Notes: generated by a model from the letters alone, not told the origin. Positions 31,334 through 42,723 are shown, numbered from the stretch's first letter. The stretch: DNA of 64,000 nucleotides from Strobilurus pachycystidiatus (GCA_019915135.1 JAHLMK010000004.1:2728001-2792000), one strand, 5' to 3'. Program-made: numbers and translations.

Positions 31334-33384
31334 ATGTTCACGTTCACCAGGCCTCCCACACCACAGCCGTCCATACTGACCTGGAGCGGTAGAAACCTGG
31401 CAAAAGTGAGTCTTTTTACCCCGTTGTTGCAGGAAATTTGTCCTCAAACACTCCAGGGAGTCGAACGTCCTCCCACAAGACTTATGCGCACACGTTTCAC
31501 GACAAACGACGCGTACCGGTCCGGACCTGTTAGCGGTAGAACGCTCGCCGCAAGGCTTCGAAATTCTGGGAAGAGTAAGTATTTTTTGGCCATTCTGCGC
31601 CGAGGATCTCGAGCTCACAGTGATACAGGGATACATCTCTGGGACGCCTTCGGCGTCCTCCCACACGACGACGCGTACCGGTTCTGACCGTTAGTGGGAG
31701 AACGCTCGCCGCAAGGCCCGAAAATTCTGGACAAAAGTGAGTATTTTTGGATCATTTTGCGCCGAGAACCTCGAGCTCACAGTGCATCGTTTGTCTCTGC
31801 TCTAGGGTGTCGGACGCCTTCGGCGTCCGCGTCCTCCCACAACACCATGCACACATCCTATCACGACGACGTGTACCGGGTCTGATGTGTGAGCGGTAGA
31901 ACGCTCGCCGCAAGGCTTCAAAATTCTGGCCAAAGTGAGTCTGTTTGGGCATTTTTGCGCGGAGATTTCAAGCTCACAGTGATACCTTTTGTCTCCACTC
32001 CAGGGTGTCGGACGCCTTCGGCGTCCGCGTCCTCCCACAACACCAATTCCTCGCGAAACAACACATACCGGGTTTGATATGTGAGCGGGGGAACGCTCGC
32101 CGCAAGGCTTCGAAATTCTGGCAAAAGTGAGTCTTTTTTGGTCTTTTGGCGCGTGGATTTTCGAGCTCACCGGGAGACAGTTGACGAGAATTCGAACGCC
32201 ATTCGTAGCCGTTCAGGGTCGCGGAGACGGAGAGCGGGAGACGGGGAGGTACGCGTCCGAGTCTTTGTTTACTTTCCAGGGCACTGACAGCGGCTCAGGC
32301 GGACAAAATCTTGTCGAAATAACGGCGGGATGAATACCGCGGCATTCCAGACGTTCACCGGCACATCCCGCCACGAATAGCAACCAACAAGATCGCGATG
32401 AGCTTGCCATCATTCTGCGCCCTGCGTACGAGCATGTTGATTTCGTGCCAGATTGGGAAGAACGCAGTACCTGGCTCACTGGAACGAGACGTACACGGGC
32501 TCCGCGAGGATCCTGGGATCCGAGTTTGGGTAAGTGCGTTCATCTTCTTCGACTAAGCCGTCGCTGACCTTTCATTGGCAGGAACGGCGCCTGCGGCGCC
32601 TTCGAAGAACGTCCTTTCGGACCTCATTGACTTTGGGAGCGGAACGGCCAAGGCGCGTTCATTCGCTGTTCAATTCCCGACTAATTGAACGTCAGATGCG
32701 CTCGAATCCTCGCATGTCTAACCCGCACCTACCTCAATCGCAGGACGACGGACTTCCCGGGTACACTCTCCACTTCGAGGTTCCGTTTCCAAGTCGCCGT
32801 CCATACGCTCTTGATGCCGATTTGAATCTGAAGAATTTCGGTTAGCCGGACTTCTAGGTGACGCCGGATACGAGGTACGTTACCTTCTTGCGATCCCTGA
32901 GTTCCTGAGCTAACGGCGCTCAGATCCAGGTGTTTTGACATTGTCCTGTACATAGGCGGTCTCGCAGACAAGCAGGGCGCTCGCTGCGTGAGCTGCAGGA
33001 GTCTGGAGTCGGGAGAGTGCTGGCGGGGTCTTGGAGGTAAGTTACCTGTTGTCTATGTGATTTCAGTTGATATAATTGCGTACCTATCCATGTAGCAGCA
33101 CTACTGGACTCATCGCCGGCGCCAGCGAGCCCACGGAGTGCCCTAGACGTCGCTAATGGATCGACGTTACCAAACGCCACATATCTCCGGACAGCAGTAA
33201 GTACGTACCTTGTTACTTTCGTTATCGCTTTCGCTTCCGAGATCCCCTCGCAGATCTGCGCGTTCGGATTGCGACGACGTTGGACAGCTGGGTACAAGCC
33301 GTGGAAGGTGAGCGGAAGAATTTCACCGAGGTCAGAGCGAGTGGCGCCGCAGGCGCGCCAGACCGTTTTGCGTCCCAGAGATGA
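31334..33384 (+). CDS. Gene A spanning units 3 and 4
   Basis: First exon ATG at 31334, then exon-like repeats almost the same as in unit 1. An exon opening at 32695 carries MRSNPRMSNPHLPQSQDDG, and the last exon is LRVRIATTLDSWV and onward, ending at the TGA at 33382-33384. It shares the 1-nt deletion (about 32,840) seen in units 1 and 2, and has a further stop in the exon after 32,925. Probably a decaying copy of the same unknown gene. Confidence 0.38.
31375..32165 (+). repeat. Tandem array of exon-intron-like units (unit 3)
   Basis: Same number and spacing of units as in unit 1 (offset 21,627), with only a handful of substitutions. It carries the same nonsense positions as unit 1, so the two arrays were homogenised after those changes arose. 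Confidence 0.8.
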
Positions 33385-34359
33385 GTAGATGTAGCGTAAT
33401 ATTCACGCTGTATATGTAGACAGAGGCTGCAATGAAAGAAATCGCGTTCAACTTCACTTTGCTTGTCAATGAGTAACAAAAAGACTTACCAAGTCAACGA
33501 ATGACTTAAGACACCCTAAGACAATGCCCTCAACATACCCAATGTCGATCCAGACGGCGACGAGCGCGGGTAGACCCTGGAAAGTAGGGAAGGGCATTAG
33601 TACATGCCCTGTGGATACATTCATGAACCCGGAACGACGGCGAAGTTGTTTAACATACCGTAACATGCGGATATTGAGTTACGGAAACACCAACGCCTCA
33701 AATGCACTAGACGAAGATTCCGTCGCATCTTTTTCCAGGGGTCGTGAAACGAATTCTGGAATCGTGAACTGGGACCCTTACCTTGACGTTCGCGTAATTT
33801 CCGGGCAGCCGGATTGGGATTTTGTTGGAAGATAGTCTCCGCTATGTGAGCGGGCGACTCAGGTCCTATGTAGCGTAAAGTAAGCGGAGAGACACGAAAA
33901 GCGTCGGAAATGGTCGTCGTTGATGGTAGAGTTCCATATCGGGAACAGCCGGATGATCAACGTGGCTTGACGCTGCACCACGACCTCCGCTTTGCTCAAA
34001 AGCACTCTGATTCGATACACCCTACTTATAACTCCTCCTGAACAACTCAAAAACTTCTTTTCACCGAGAATCTACTCTGATGGTTGTGTAGGTCAAATTC
34101 CGGCCAAATTTGGAACGGAGAACTCTGTTCAAATCCGACTTTTCGCGTCGTGCACGTCTGGCGCGATTCCTGGACCCTGCGAAGCGATGCGATCTGGATT
34201 ATCACCAGATATGACGCGTCGCAGGGTCCCCTGCTCTATCTAATCTGGCCTCGGTGGCAGTGACCACTCCCGGTGCTCCTCCGTCCCCAAGCGCGCTTTT
34301 TGTTGCTCTTCTCCGTGTATCTGGCTGACTGCAGTGGGTCTTCTTCCAAGTATTCTGTC

Positions 34360-34614
34360 TTATTTCAGCTTACCTTCCGCCAACTTGACGCGCAGATTCG
34401 TGACTGACATAGTAATCAATGATAAGTACTTTGGTCGCGGCGGAGAAGCGCACTTTCCATACAAAAAGTACGTACCTTCCCGTTGCAGTCCGTCGGCTAT
34501 GAACCTTACTGACTCATCGCCAAGACTTATCAACCAATCAACGAACGCGCTTGGACTTATTTGCAGGGCCTGGAGCGCGAGATACGCGCACGGGAAGTAT
34601 AGGCCTATTTGCAT
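34360..34614 (-). CDS. Small hypothetical ORF, 84 aa (unit 4)
   Basis: Same translation as the unit 1 and 2 versions, although most of the neighbouring sequence upstream of 34,140 follows unit 3. It probably sits in a conversion tract from a unit 1/2-type copy. Confidence 0.3.
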   Translation of the reverse strand: MQIGLYFPCAYLALQALQISPSAFVDWLISLGDESVRFIADGLQREGTYFLYGKCASPPRPKYLSLITMSVTNLRVKLAEGKLK

Positions 34615-34672
34615 ATCAACCGAAAACTTTGTTTAGCGGTTCTCCATGACGGCGCGCAACAGACAGGCAGGG

Positions 34673-34940
34673 TCAGGGATGACGGTGATGGGGCTGCACA
34701 TGAAACGCTGCCCGTGTTTTGGGTGGTGGAGAGTTGAACGGAGAAGAGGGAAAGTGCGCAGAAGCACTTTGGGCACAGCGGGTAAGTTCTGAGATGTAGG
34801 TGTCGTTCTTCGTCTGACTTCGACTCAGGTCTTGATCACTCCCGCATTCCGAGATTGAAATCGACATATCACTTGCTCAGGGCGCTCGATATTAGGAGCA
34901 CACGCGTAGCAACCTCGGGAATAGTGGCGTATATTTCCAT
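34673..34940 (-). CDS. Short two-exon ORF (unit 4), GCAAGT donor
   Basis: Begins MEIYATIPEVATR. The donor after the codon for Leu is GCAAGT, the usual form of a GC-AG intron, and the stop is at 34673. Unknown function. Confidence 0.33.
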
Positions 34941-35002
34941 TTCACCTCAACGTAAGTTTCCGGTCTCAAAATGACCCCAGTCTTTTCTACCCTGAATCAC
35001 TA

Positions 35003-36079
35003 ATGCTTGAATCCAGGCCCTACAGATGTGTCATTGTGAATTCAGGCGATATAAGTGCGGACGGAGGCGTTCGGAGAAGGTATGGGGTCTACTCGCCTTT
35101 CTCCTCCGTTTCTTTCTTCCTTTTCCTCGCTTTTTCGATATCTCTCTGCGTATTCTCATTTATATTGCTTTCGTGTTGCCGGACACCTCTCCGTTTTACT
35201 TCTCAAAATATCATTTTAAGACCGGAGGGCCGGAGGGACGCTTTGGTTATAAGTCACGCCCCTCTGTTTGTTGATTCCCAGGCTCCTTGCTTTCCTTCCA
35301 CCACCATCACTCTCACCACACATCTCTTTGCTCTCTGGTCGTCTCCCAGCCTCTCGACGTTGCCGTCGCCCTCAACAAACAGTCTTCGCCACCTCAAGAC
35401 CGCGGACCTCGATTGCCCGTCCGCCAGTGCACCGCCGGTGTATTACATTGGCAGGATGCGTGTCATTGCTGCATGCGCTTCTGGTAAATCCTCGCTGCCG
35501 TCGTCTCGTTCGTTTTTGCAGCTCTTCATTCACCCAATAAACATGCTGACACCTCCTGCAGACCGTTACCCTATCGTCGAGCACGGACGGCGTCCAGCGA
35601 CCCATTTGTGCGACGAGGTTGTCCATGGACTGTTCATTGGCTCCTCTGCGCTGGCGCGGACTCGATGTACGTCGTCGCCCTCTTCTTTTTTGTTTCCATT
35701 CTTACTCACCACCATGCCAGATGTAGTCAACGACTGCGGCCTTCATTCAGCTGCTGGCGCAACACACACGCCCTCGCCGACTCCCTCAGCCGTTGCGGCG
35801 CCCGTCTTGACCCCAGGTACGTCTTCTCGTCGTCTGTCACGTATGAATCTTCCCGTTGACCCTGCCGACAGTGTCCGGCCGTCGTTATCAGCGGCGGACA
35901 TAACACGACTCGTCACCCTCTCTCGCACCCATGTCATCATGCCATATCAGCTCTTAGGCATGGCCGGTGACGCCCGAGTACTCAGAAACGGTGCGTCGTC
36001 CATCTTACTTCCATGGTACCGGACGCCCGGCTCATCGTTCATATCAACAACTCTAGGGTCTATTAGGACTCAGCCGTGA
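35003..36079 (+). CDS. Open reading frame of 358 aa in tract B (unit 4)
   Basis: The longest uninterrupted frame in any tract B, with an ATG at 35003. It reads through several positions that look like introns (for example GTAAAT at about 35,484 and GTACGT at about 35,817). It may therefore be a lucky open frame over a spliced gene rather than one exon. The centre holds YPIVEHGRRPATHLCDEVVH. The equivalent frame is broken in units 1-3. There is no recognisable domain. The rest of the tract, to about 37,250, contains blocks conserved with unit 3. Confidence 0.3.
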   Translation: MLESRPYRCVIVNSGDISADGGVRRRYGVYSPFSSVSFFLFLAFSISLCVFSFILLSCCRTPLRFTSQNIILRPEGRRDALVISHAPLFVDSQAPCFPSTTITLTTHLFALWSSPSLSTLPSPSTNSLRHLKTADLDCPSASAPPVYYIGRMRVIAACASGKSSLPSSRSFLQLFIHPINMLTPPADRYPIVEHGRRPATHLCDEVVHGLFIGSSALARTRCTSSPSSFLFPFLLTTMPDVVNDCGLHSAAGATHTPSPTPSAVAAPVLTPGTSSRRLSRMNLPVDPADSVRPSLSAADITRLVTLSRTHVIMPYQLLGMAGDARVLRNGASSILLPWYRTPGSSFISTTLGSIRTQP

Positions 36080-37277
36080 CCTCTGTGCTCAATACTCGGC
36101 TCTCGCTTTCCATCGGATGTTGCTGGTACGTCGGTGCCATCGCTTCTGTCTCTCGATTTGACTGACCGGATATTGCGCCACATGTAGCCATGATCACCCG
36201 CTCAAGACTACTGCCGACACTCTCCGCAGGACTCCCTGCATTGACTGAATCCATTCATTGCGCTCTCAAGTCTCCGGTATGTCGGTTAGCTCGTGTATAT
36301 CCCGACCGCCTTGCTGACTCACCCGTCCGATCCAGTCGAAGTTTCAAGGCGGTGGACCCAGTATCACGAGCTGCCTTCCGGCGCACATTTGACGTTGCCA
36401 CTGGTCGTCACTTTAGACACGGTCGCTTACCACCAACTGTCTCGGATGGTGAGCTTTACATTACACTCTAACATTGTCCTTAACACTGATATGTTGACAG
36501 GCCGACGGCTGGAGCAGCGCCTCTCGCTCATTCTAAGTGCTATCAACGTCATAGACGTTGAATGACCTCCGTAAGTCGTTCTAAATGCAAGTAAAATGAC
36601 CGCGTATGCTGACTGTCACCCCTAGGTGATTTCAAACTTGATTCCCGGATGCTGCCATGCACGTCCCGCCCTCGCCGCTGGCAGGCATCTAGTCGAGACA
36701 TCTGCGCATTGTATGGTGACCTTAGATGCCTCCGTTGATATTACTATTGTGGGTAAGTCGTTTATCTTCGCGTGCTCATACTGTGAGCTCATCCGCCAGA
36801 CAGTTGGTCTCGATGCGTTGCTGCCGATGTCCAAGAACTTACGATAGACGCCCGACGACGGTGCGCCCCCTTCCCGACGCTGTTGGTGAGGTTTCCGTTG
36901 ACGATGAAGATATGTCCGCGGTATGTTGATCTCTCTTCCCATCTTTGTCCAGTCGCTCATTCCGCGCTATGTAGAGACACATATGCTGACATGCCCGTGG
37001 ATACCCGCTCACATTACACGCTGCCTTGGGGAACGTCGGAATTATGCCCTTGGTAGGTCCATGTTCCGTCTTGCAGTCATGATCAAGCTAATTACTCATA
37101 CGCTTTAGCTTCGTCGCCGAAGTATGGACGCGCTCTTGATAGCAGCCAGTCCTCCGTCACGATGCAGGTATGCTTCTTACTTTCTCGTCATTCGGATCGA
37201 TGCTGACTCGTTGTTTCACGCTAGATATCTTCACAAGGAAGTTCAGGCCTGCTCCCGGAACGTCCGTACACTTATTA

Positions 37278-38057
37278 TTAATCTGCTTTGTTCTTCCTCA
37301 TCCTCTCCATCGCCTCCTTCAATTCACCACTCCGCCTCAACGTATCCGAGATCGTATTAACGTGGTCCGGCTTCCATCCATCCGGCAACCGCTCCTCTCC
37401 CAAGAACGTCCGTAGCACGGAGAGACGGACATTTCTCCCTGGCCGTTCATCTTGCCCGAGCTTCCCGAATACCTCAAGCAGAGACGCAGCTTCCACATTC
37501 GGGAAAATTTCCCAAAGGGAGCCGAGCGGCGGGGAGCTCCGCTTGCGGCGGATCCGCATGCGGGCAAAGTCTTGCACGCCGGCGATGGGATCTAGAGCCT
37601 CACTATGGATGTCACCCGCCAGCGCGTCAACGAGGTCATCCTGTACCTCAATGAGCGCGAATCGATGTCCTCGTGGCGTGTCTAGATGGACGAGCGAGGC
37701 ATCGTGCTCTATTCTGTTGTGGCGACCAAACTTGAAGAGGTCGGCAGACCAGAGGTGGCCGATTGCGAGCATCCCGAGGATGCTGAGCAGGGCGGCAAGC
37801 AACGTGGAGAGGCCGTAGCATGCGCGCAAGCCGGTGATGAGGTTGGATATTGTCACTTTGCGACCGTCGCGCTGGCTATGGAGGAGTGTGAGACGGCGGT
37901 GCATTACAGAAAGAGGAGAGGCCTACATGTATCCGTGGTTCGCCATAGTATTCAACCCAGGACATACTGTGCGACTGTCCCCAGGACGTGGTGGGATATA
38001 GTCATGGCCGTTGAGGTCGTGCTGCCTCGGAGTGGGTGAGAAAGGAATGGGTTTCAT
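37278..38057 (-). CDS. Heme-thiolate peroxidase, short type (unit 4)
   Basis: Exons 37927-38057 and 37278-37875 around a 51-nt intron give 242 residues. Key features: GHDYIPPRPGDSRTVCPGLN with Cys 32, then RIEHDASLVHLD, and a C-terminus like unit 3. The residue after the splice is Gln (GYIQRDGR) where the family has Pro. The N-terminus differs from unit 3 (MKPIPFSPTPRQHDL). It diverges from unit 3 by many amino-acid changes, for example in the loop after MRIRRKRSS, yet keeps the frame and motifs. This copy looks functional. Confidence 0.87.
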
Positions 38058-38059
38058 GA

Positions 38060-39620
38060 TGATGGTTAGTGGCAGAGGGGCATAGAGTGCCTCTTATACC
38101 ATCCAAGTAAGTGTCACCCGGCCCAAACTCACTGCAGCCGAAGATTACCTACCATGAAATAATGCTCCTGAGCGCTGTGACGTCTGATCCGTTCCTCCCC
38201 AGCTCAATCACGATTCTGAATAGCGCCCATGCACAAAACTCGGCATAGAGGGCTTCTTATACCGTCCAAGTCCGTTTCACCCAAGTACACTGCAGCCAGA
38301 GACAACTATCAGAGAGTGCTTCTTCGGTCTCGGTTCCGTGAGCGCTGTGGTGTTCAATCCGTTCATCCCCGCTCAATCTTGATTTTGAATAGCGGGAGTC
38401 CACCTAGAATAAGTACCGTCTTTATGATTCAAACGGTCGTGATTCAGTCTGTACCTACTACTAGTGCTGTGGGTTACGATTATTGAAAGTCACGTACCGA
38501 ATGGAGAAGGGCAACAAGACCTTCTCCTTCCGTACATCTGCTGGTATGTCTCCTTCAAGGAATGCATGTCTACGACTTGAAATTTCCTCGGCACATTTGT
38601 GACTTGTCAAACACCCACGGATCAAGACTCAAATCAACTGTGAGGCCTGTGAGGCATCATGTGATATCATCTCTATTCGCTGGATCAGGTCTCTGCGATG
38701 AGAGAGGAGTGCAAAACAAACCCACTGACAATGAGCGTGTGCAGTCGCGTACGCAGACAGGGTCCAAGTCAGTAACTCAAATTGCAACAAACACTGGTGC
38801 GTCGCTGCAACAACATCGAACGGTTCACAGCGTTCAGAGTGTGGGTCACTTGAAAGCTCTATATGTTATCTCCCAAGAAGATCATCATGAGAAGCGGTGA
38901 CATGTACCACCACAAACTTTACAAATTCACGTCCATCAAAAAAAAAGAGAAGCAGTGACATTGCCCTCGTTGCTAACAAGGGCATTGATTCTGTACAAGT
39001 TAGGAGTGCTCCCCCCAGTGATCTCGTACCCTGACGTATCTGTCTTTTGTGAGTCGTCAATAGGTATGATGCATCCTCGACGAGGGCCTGCGAAGCCATC
39101 ATTTTGATGATGACCACGTCACCGATTCGTATGCGCTGGTCTCCTCATCAACGTGGATGGCTGAAGCTCCCTTGATAGGCAAAGACAAGACTCTTGTAAT
39201 AACAACTTGCGTAGCCAGTGCGTTGCAGATAGCTCAGGTCACAGTGAGAGGACTTATCTGGAAGGACAGCTAGCATGTGAGTCGTGACAATCAACGGTCG
39301 CACTCACCTTGTCCTGCTGTAAGACGGCCCCATTTTGTATTTTGCTCTCGCCACAGCACTATGGGGCGGGCTGCCTGTGATTTCCCGTGCCCTGCATCAC
39401 TTGTGAGGCGTCATTTAATGATCTACCCGCCGGATCAGGCTTCCTTGATGAGGATGGATTGGAAAATCAAACGCGTTGATGGGAAGGACTGCGATCGTGT
39501 AACGTCGCGTGAAGCAAGACAGTTCTGAAATTGCAGTCAAGAAAAGGGAAATAGTAGTACAAACAGTTCAACTGCAATAGAGAGCAAGATGAGAGCACGG
39601 GATAAATACGAAAGGGTACA
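38060..39620. other. Spacer between peroxidase and GATA genes (unit 4), with private sequence
   Basis: The outer parts match the other units (38,060-38,120; 39,290-39,620). The middle (about 38,150-39,280) does not, and includes a short imperfect direct repeat of the peroxidase upstream sequence (the phrase beginning CTTCTTATACCGTCCAAG at 38,251 resembles 38,090). I find no transposon ends or coding frame. Confidence 0.5.
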
Positions 39621-39631
39621 GAGAAAATCAA

Positions 39632-40639
39632 TCAAACGGAAGCCGCCTTGTCGTCTTTGTCTTCCTTTTCCTTCACAAGCGTGGGTGGCGGGGACCACTG
39701 CCGCTCCTGGACGCCGTTCCAGTCTGACCTGGGCGGGGATGGGTCCCGGGAGTACGAGTGCGGGGTATAGGGCCGCTTGTCGACGGTGGAGAAGGGCGGG
39801 AGTGTCGGGCCGGCGTACATGCCTGGGGGCGGCGGCGGCGGCGGGAGCGGATGGGAGAGCGAGGGCGGGGTGTTGTGGGACGGCGGGGTGCGCATGGGCA
39901 TGTGCGGGGACGCGTGGTGGTACTCTGCGCGCTGTGCGAGGGCGCTGCCTGCGAGCGGGCCGCGCTTGTGCGGGAACTGCTCGGGGCGCGGGCGGGAGTG
40001 GGTGCGCTCGAAGAGGCCGCACTTGTTGCAGAGGACCTTGCCGGGCGAGAGGTTGGAGCGGCGCCACGTGGAGGTGTCGGTGGTGCAGCAGTTGAAGCAC
40101 CGGCGGCGGACGCGGTCCGACAGTTTTGTGGATGCGTCTTCGGTGTACACGATCGACGACGGGTGTGGCGGCGGCGGGTATGCCGCGGGGTGCGCGTGGT
40201 GCATGTGGTGCAGCGACGACGGGTGCGAGGACGGCAGGTCGTAGTAGCCGTGGGGAGCGTGGTGGGGCGGCGGCGCTGGGTACGGCTGGTAGGACGAGGG
40301 CGGCGGGTAGTACGGCGGCGGCGTGCGTGGCCCGCCAAGCGTCGCGATGGGCGGCGGGGACGGACGACGGCGCGGGTATGGTTCGACGCGGTGCGGCATT
40401 GTTTGTGGCGTCTGATAGCTTGGCGGGTATGGATTTGACGCTGGCTTCTAGGACAGGCGTCAGAAAAGATGGACAAGGCTGGGAACGGGACTCACCACAA
40501 GCGCTGGGTCGATTGCTGTTGCGTGCTGGGCGTCGCTGTGGCGCGAATGGGGCCGCTCGTCGTCGTGCTCGTGCTCGACGTCGTCGCTGGTGTCGCTGCG
40601 AGGCAGATCCTGGGCGGCTGGCTGGGTGTGGTCTCTCAT
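39632..40639 (-). CDS. GATA-type zinc-finger protein with replaced 5' flank (unit 4)
   Basis: Exons 40496-40639 and 39632-40411, 307 residues. The part encoded by exon 2 is identical in protein to units 1 and 2 although several bases differ. Homology to the other units ends at about 40,680, within the putative 5' UTR intron. The 5' exon, GC-rich flank and TATA/CCAAT elements are therefore missing, and this copy must use a different promoter or be silent. Confidence 0.86.
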
Positions 40640-40680
40640 CTGGATCAAAGCCAAAGTATAAGAACAATTCAGCGAGCGGA

Positions 40681-42430
40681 CCTGGGCATCAGCGTATCAC
40701 GGATCAGCAGCCAACGCCTCTGCCTTTGATGTGAACAAACCACGGCGATGCACGCGCTCGGTTTGGTTTGCGCGAAAATAATTCCAGCTCCGCCACCCAG
40801 GGCTCGGCCGCAATCTCCGTCCCAGATCCCAACTCCTCCATCAGCCGTGCCCTGTATATCATTTGTTGCTGTGGTTCGGCAGTCCCACCGCTCGACGCTC
40901 AGGCTCTGTGCTTTCTCTGCTGGTCAAGCACACTCCCCAAAAATACCCCCAACTGCTGTTCCATCTCGTCTGCGTACCTGGGCGCTTGTCCCGTGAGAGC
41001 CCTCGTCCACATAACATCACTATGCATTCTTTCCTCTGGTTCCATTCATGCTTCTCTGGGTGCGGTGTCATCATTCCCGCCGTACCCACAACATGATCCT
41101 GTCCGTTCTTTCACACTTCCCAACGCGAAGGTGGACAGCCAACAGATTTCGGCCTCTGATGGGTGATTGTGCGACACCCTTCCCGTACCATACTCCCCTC
41201 CCCTTCTGTGTCCGTCTTCTCGGAATTCTCCGTTTTCCGTCCGTATTCATTTCCACCACTTACTGGGGTACTCGTGGTCCGTCCCCACTTCAATTACTTA
41301 CACACGCTCAATCCTTCCTCTGCCCATCGACCCACCCGGCCCAACATCCGAAACCCGGCTCTCGGACTCCCCATTCAATCCTCAACAGCAGTGCCACATA
41401 CAGCTCAAGGTTTGTCGCCATGTGGTGACTCGTCGCGGGTCATTGATGATATGATTGTTGATGGTGCTTATGCTTTAGCTCCGGTTTACGTGCTCTCAGT
41501 ATACGTCAATGACCTTCATTCATTAGGTCCAGGGGCTGGAAGAGATAGACGCGTCTGGTAGCATCTCCCTGTGCTGTAAACGTACAAGACGTCCGTGCAT
41601 CATATCACCACCGCGCATCCATCCACCTCCCCTCCCAAATCAGGATTTACGGTCACGTCCCCACGCGCATAGCCTTTCTGATTGTGTCGCGTCCTTTCGA
41701 GCTTCTTGTCTCGTCTCTCGGTACTCGCATGCACCGTGTTTTGTCCCAATATAGTATCCGTTTCGGGGTCCGGACTCCGGGCAGGGCATCCCTCCGAAGC
41801 GAGTACGACGTCCACCCTTCCCATCTTAATATCCAAGGTAATAGTATCTTTCAAGCCCTCGATGATCATGGTGATAATGATAATCATATCACAAACAGAT
41901 CGTTTCGAATACCGAGTCCTGCTCTAGCGAGCTCCGCCCTCGTATGCGTGTACTCGCCAAAAGCCCAAGGGCGGGCCCGAGCCTCAACGCGCCACCATCC
42001 CCGCTTCCGTTCATTCCAGCATCCGCGCCCACGCCAATCCTACCGGCCTCACTAACAATGACATGAGGATAATCAGGATTTGCGCGCGAGTGCACAATCA
42101 TCACCCCCGGATTTACCATCATATCCTGTGTACTGATCGTGTCGCGTCTGCAGCTCTCGCGCTTATCTCCTGACCCCTCGCGCTTATTCCAATCTTGTGT
42201 CCTCCGAGACCTAGTGCTATGTCCCACAATATCTCCTCACCCGAGGGCATCGTGCCCGCAGTGAGAGCGCGGCATGTCCTCCCTCTGCCAGTATTAGGTC
42301 TGTACCTCTCCGAGGCCGCCTGTCTCTGTGTAAACGACTGATCCAACAGACGAACGAGCTGATGTCCTCCCGAAATCATCAGCTCGCCCGCGTCCGATCA
42401 GCATCAAGCGAAGCTCACTCATAGCATCCC
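40681..42430. other. Unassigned C-rich region right of the array
   Basis: Several overlapping ORFs of 80-132 codons on both strands, none convincing. On the minus strand two frames look protein-like: 42119-42379 (GTMPSGEEILWDIALGLGGH) and 41889-42227 (MVNPGVMIVHSRANPDYPHV and onward). They could be exons of one gene, but I find no clean join and recognise no family. The plus-strand part at 41,160-41,450 is low-complexity Ser/Pro/Thr. Confidence 0.3.
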
Positions 42431-42454
42431 GGTGGGTTGATCATCATCATCATC

Positions 42455-42723
42455 ATGTCTCAACTCGACTCGTACTCGTTCTTGGACGTTTCTTCCCAGT
42501 ACGTGCATCCTGTCGTTCTTTGTTCTGTTAGCATCTGACTCACCCAAGCAGGAACGCAGGCGGTACTGCTACCAGTAGCTCTAGAGTTCCAATTACTTTC
42601 CCAGATCAATTTGTTGACCATCAGAGATTTACGCTCACTGCCTCCTGGTCCTGGACGATGGACAGCCGTGATGGATATGCTTCCCGCAGGACGGTATACT
42701 TGCCGCTCGTACCTTTCCCTTAA
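42455..42723 (+). CDS. Small spliced hypothetical gene, 71 aa
   Basis: ATG at 42455 after a run of ATC triplets; exon 1 42455-42498, intron 42499-42551 (GTACGT...AAGCAG), exon 2 42552-42723. The join is in phase: SSQ then NAGGTATSSSRVPITFPDQF. The end reads TVYLPLVPFP, TAA. An alternative is that GTATAC at about 42,695 is a donor and the frame continues after the CAG at about 42,731 into YAGLYPNTSCIPTFC, ending at about 42,937. No family recognised. Confidence 0.45.

Larger units (their letters stand above)
21513..32481. repeat. Tandem repeat unit 3 (10,969 bp)
   Basis: Same gene order as units 1 and 2, but the left half is clearly diverged, with many substitutions and indels. It retains the complete peroxidase gene and an undamaged frame at the end of one gene A exon. 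From about 31,325 to 32,481 it is nearly the same as the end of unit 1. It has its own GC-rich segment at 29,760-30,110. Confidence 0.95.
32482..40680. repeat. Tandem repeat unit 4, truncated (about 8.2 kb)
   Basis: It starts like units 1 and 2 (to about 32,930) and then follows unit 3 closely (for example 33,540-33,840). Around 34,140-34,640 it again follows units 1/2 almost base for base. The similarity stops at about 40,680, inside what would be the 5' UTR intron of the GATA gene. The GC-rich flank, promoter elements and exon-like array are therefore absent, and unrelated sequence follows. It also carries a private segment at about 38,100-39,290. Confidence 0.93.

Noticed and set aside
1..40680. 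Transposon or LTR element as the cause of the array
   Set aside because: I found no terminal repeats, target-site duplications, reverse transcriptase, integrase or transposase at unit edges.
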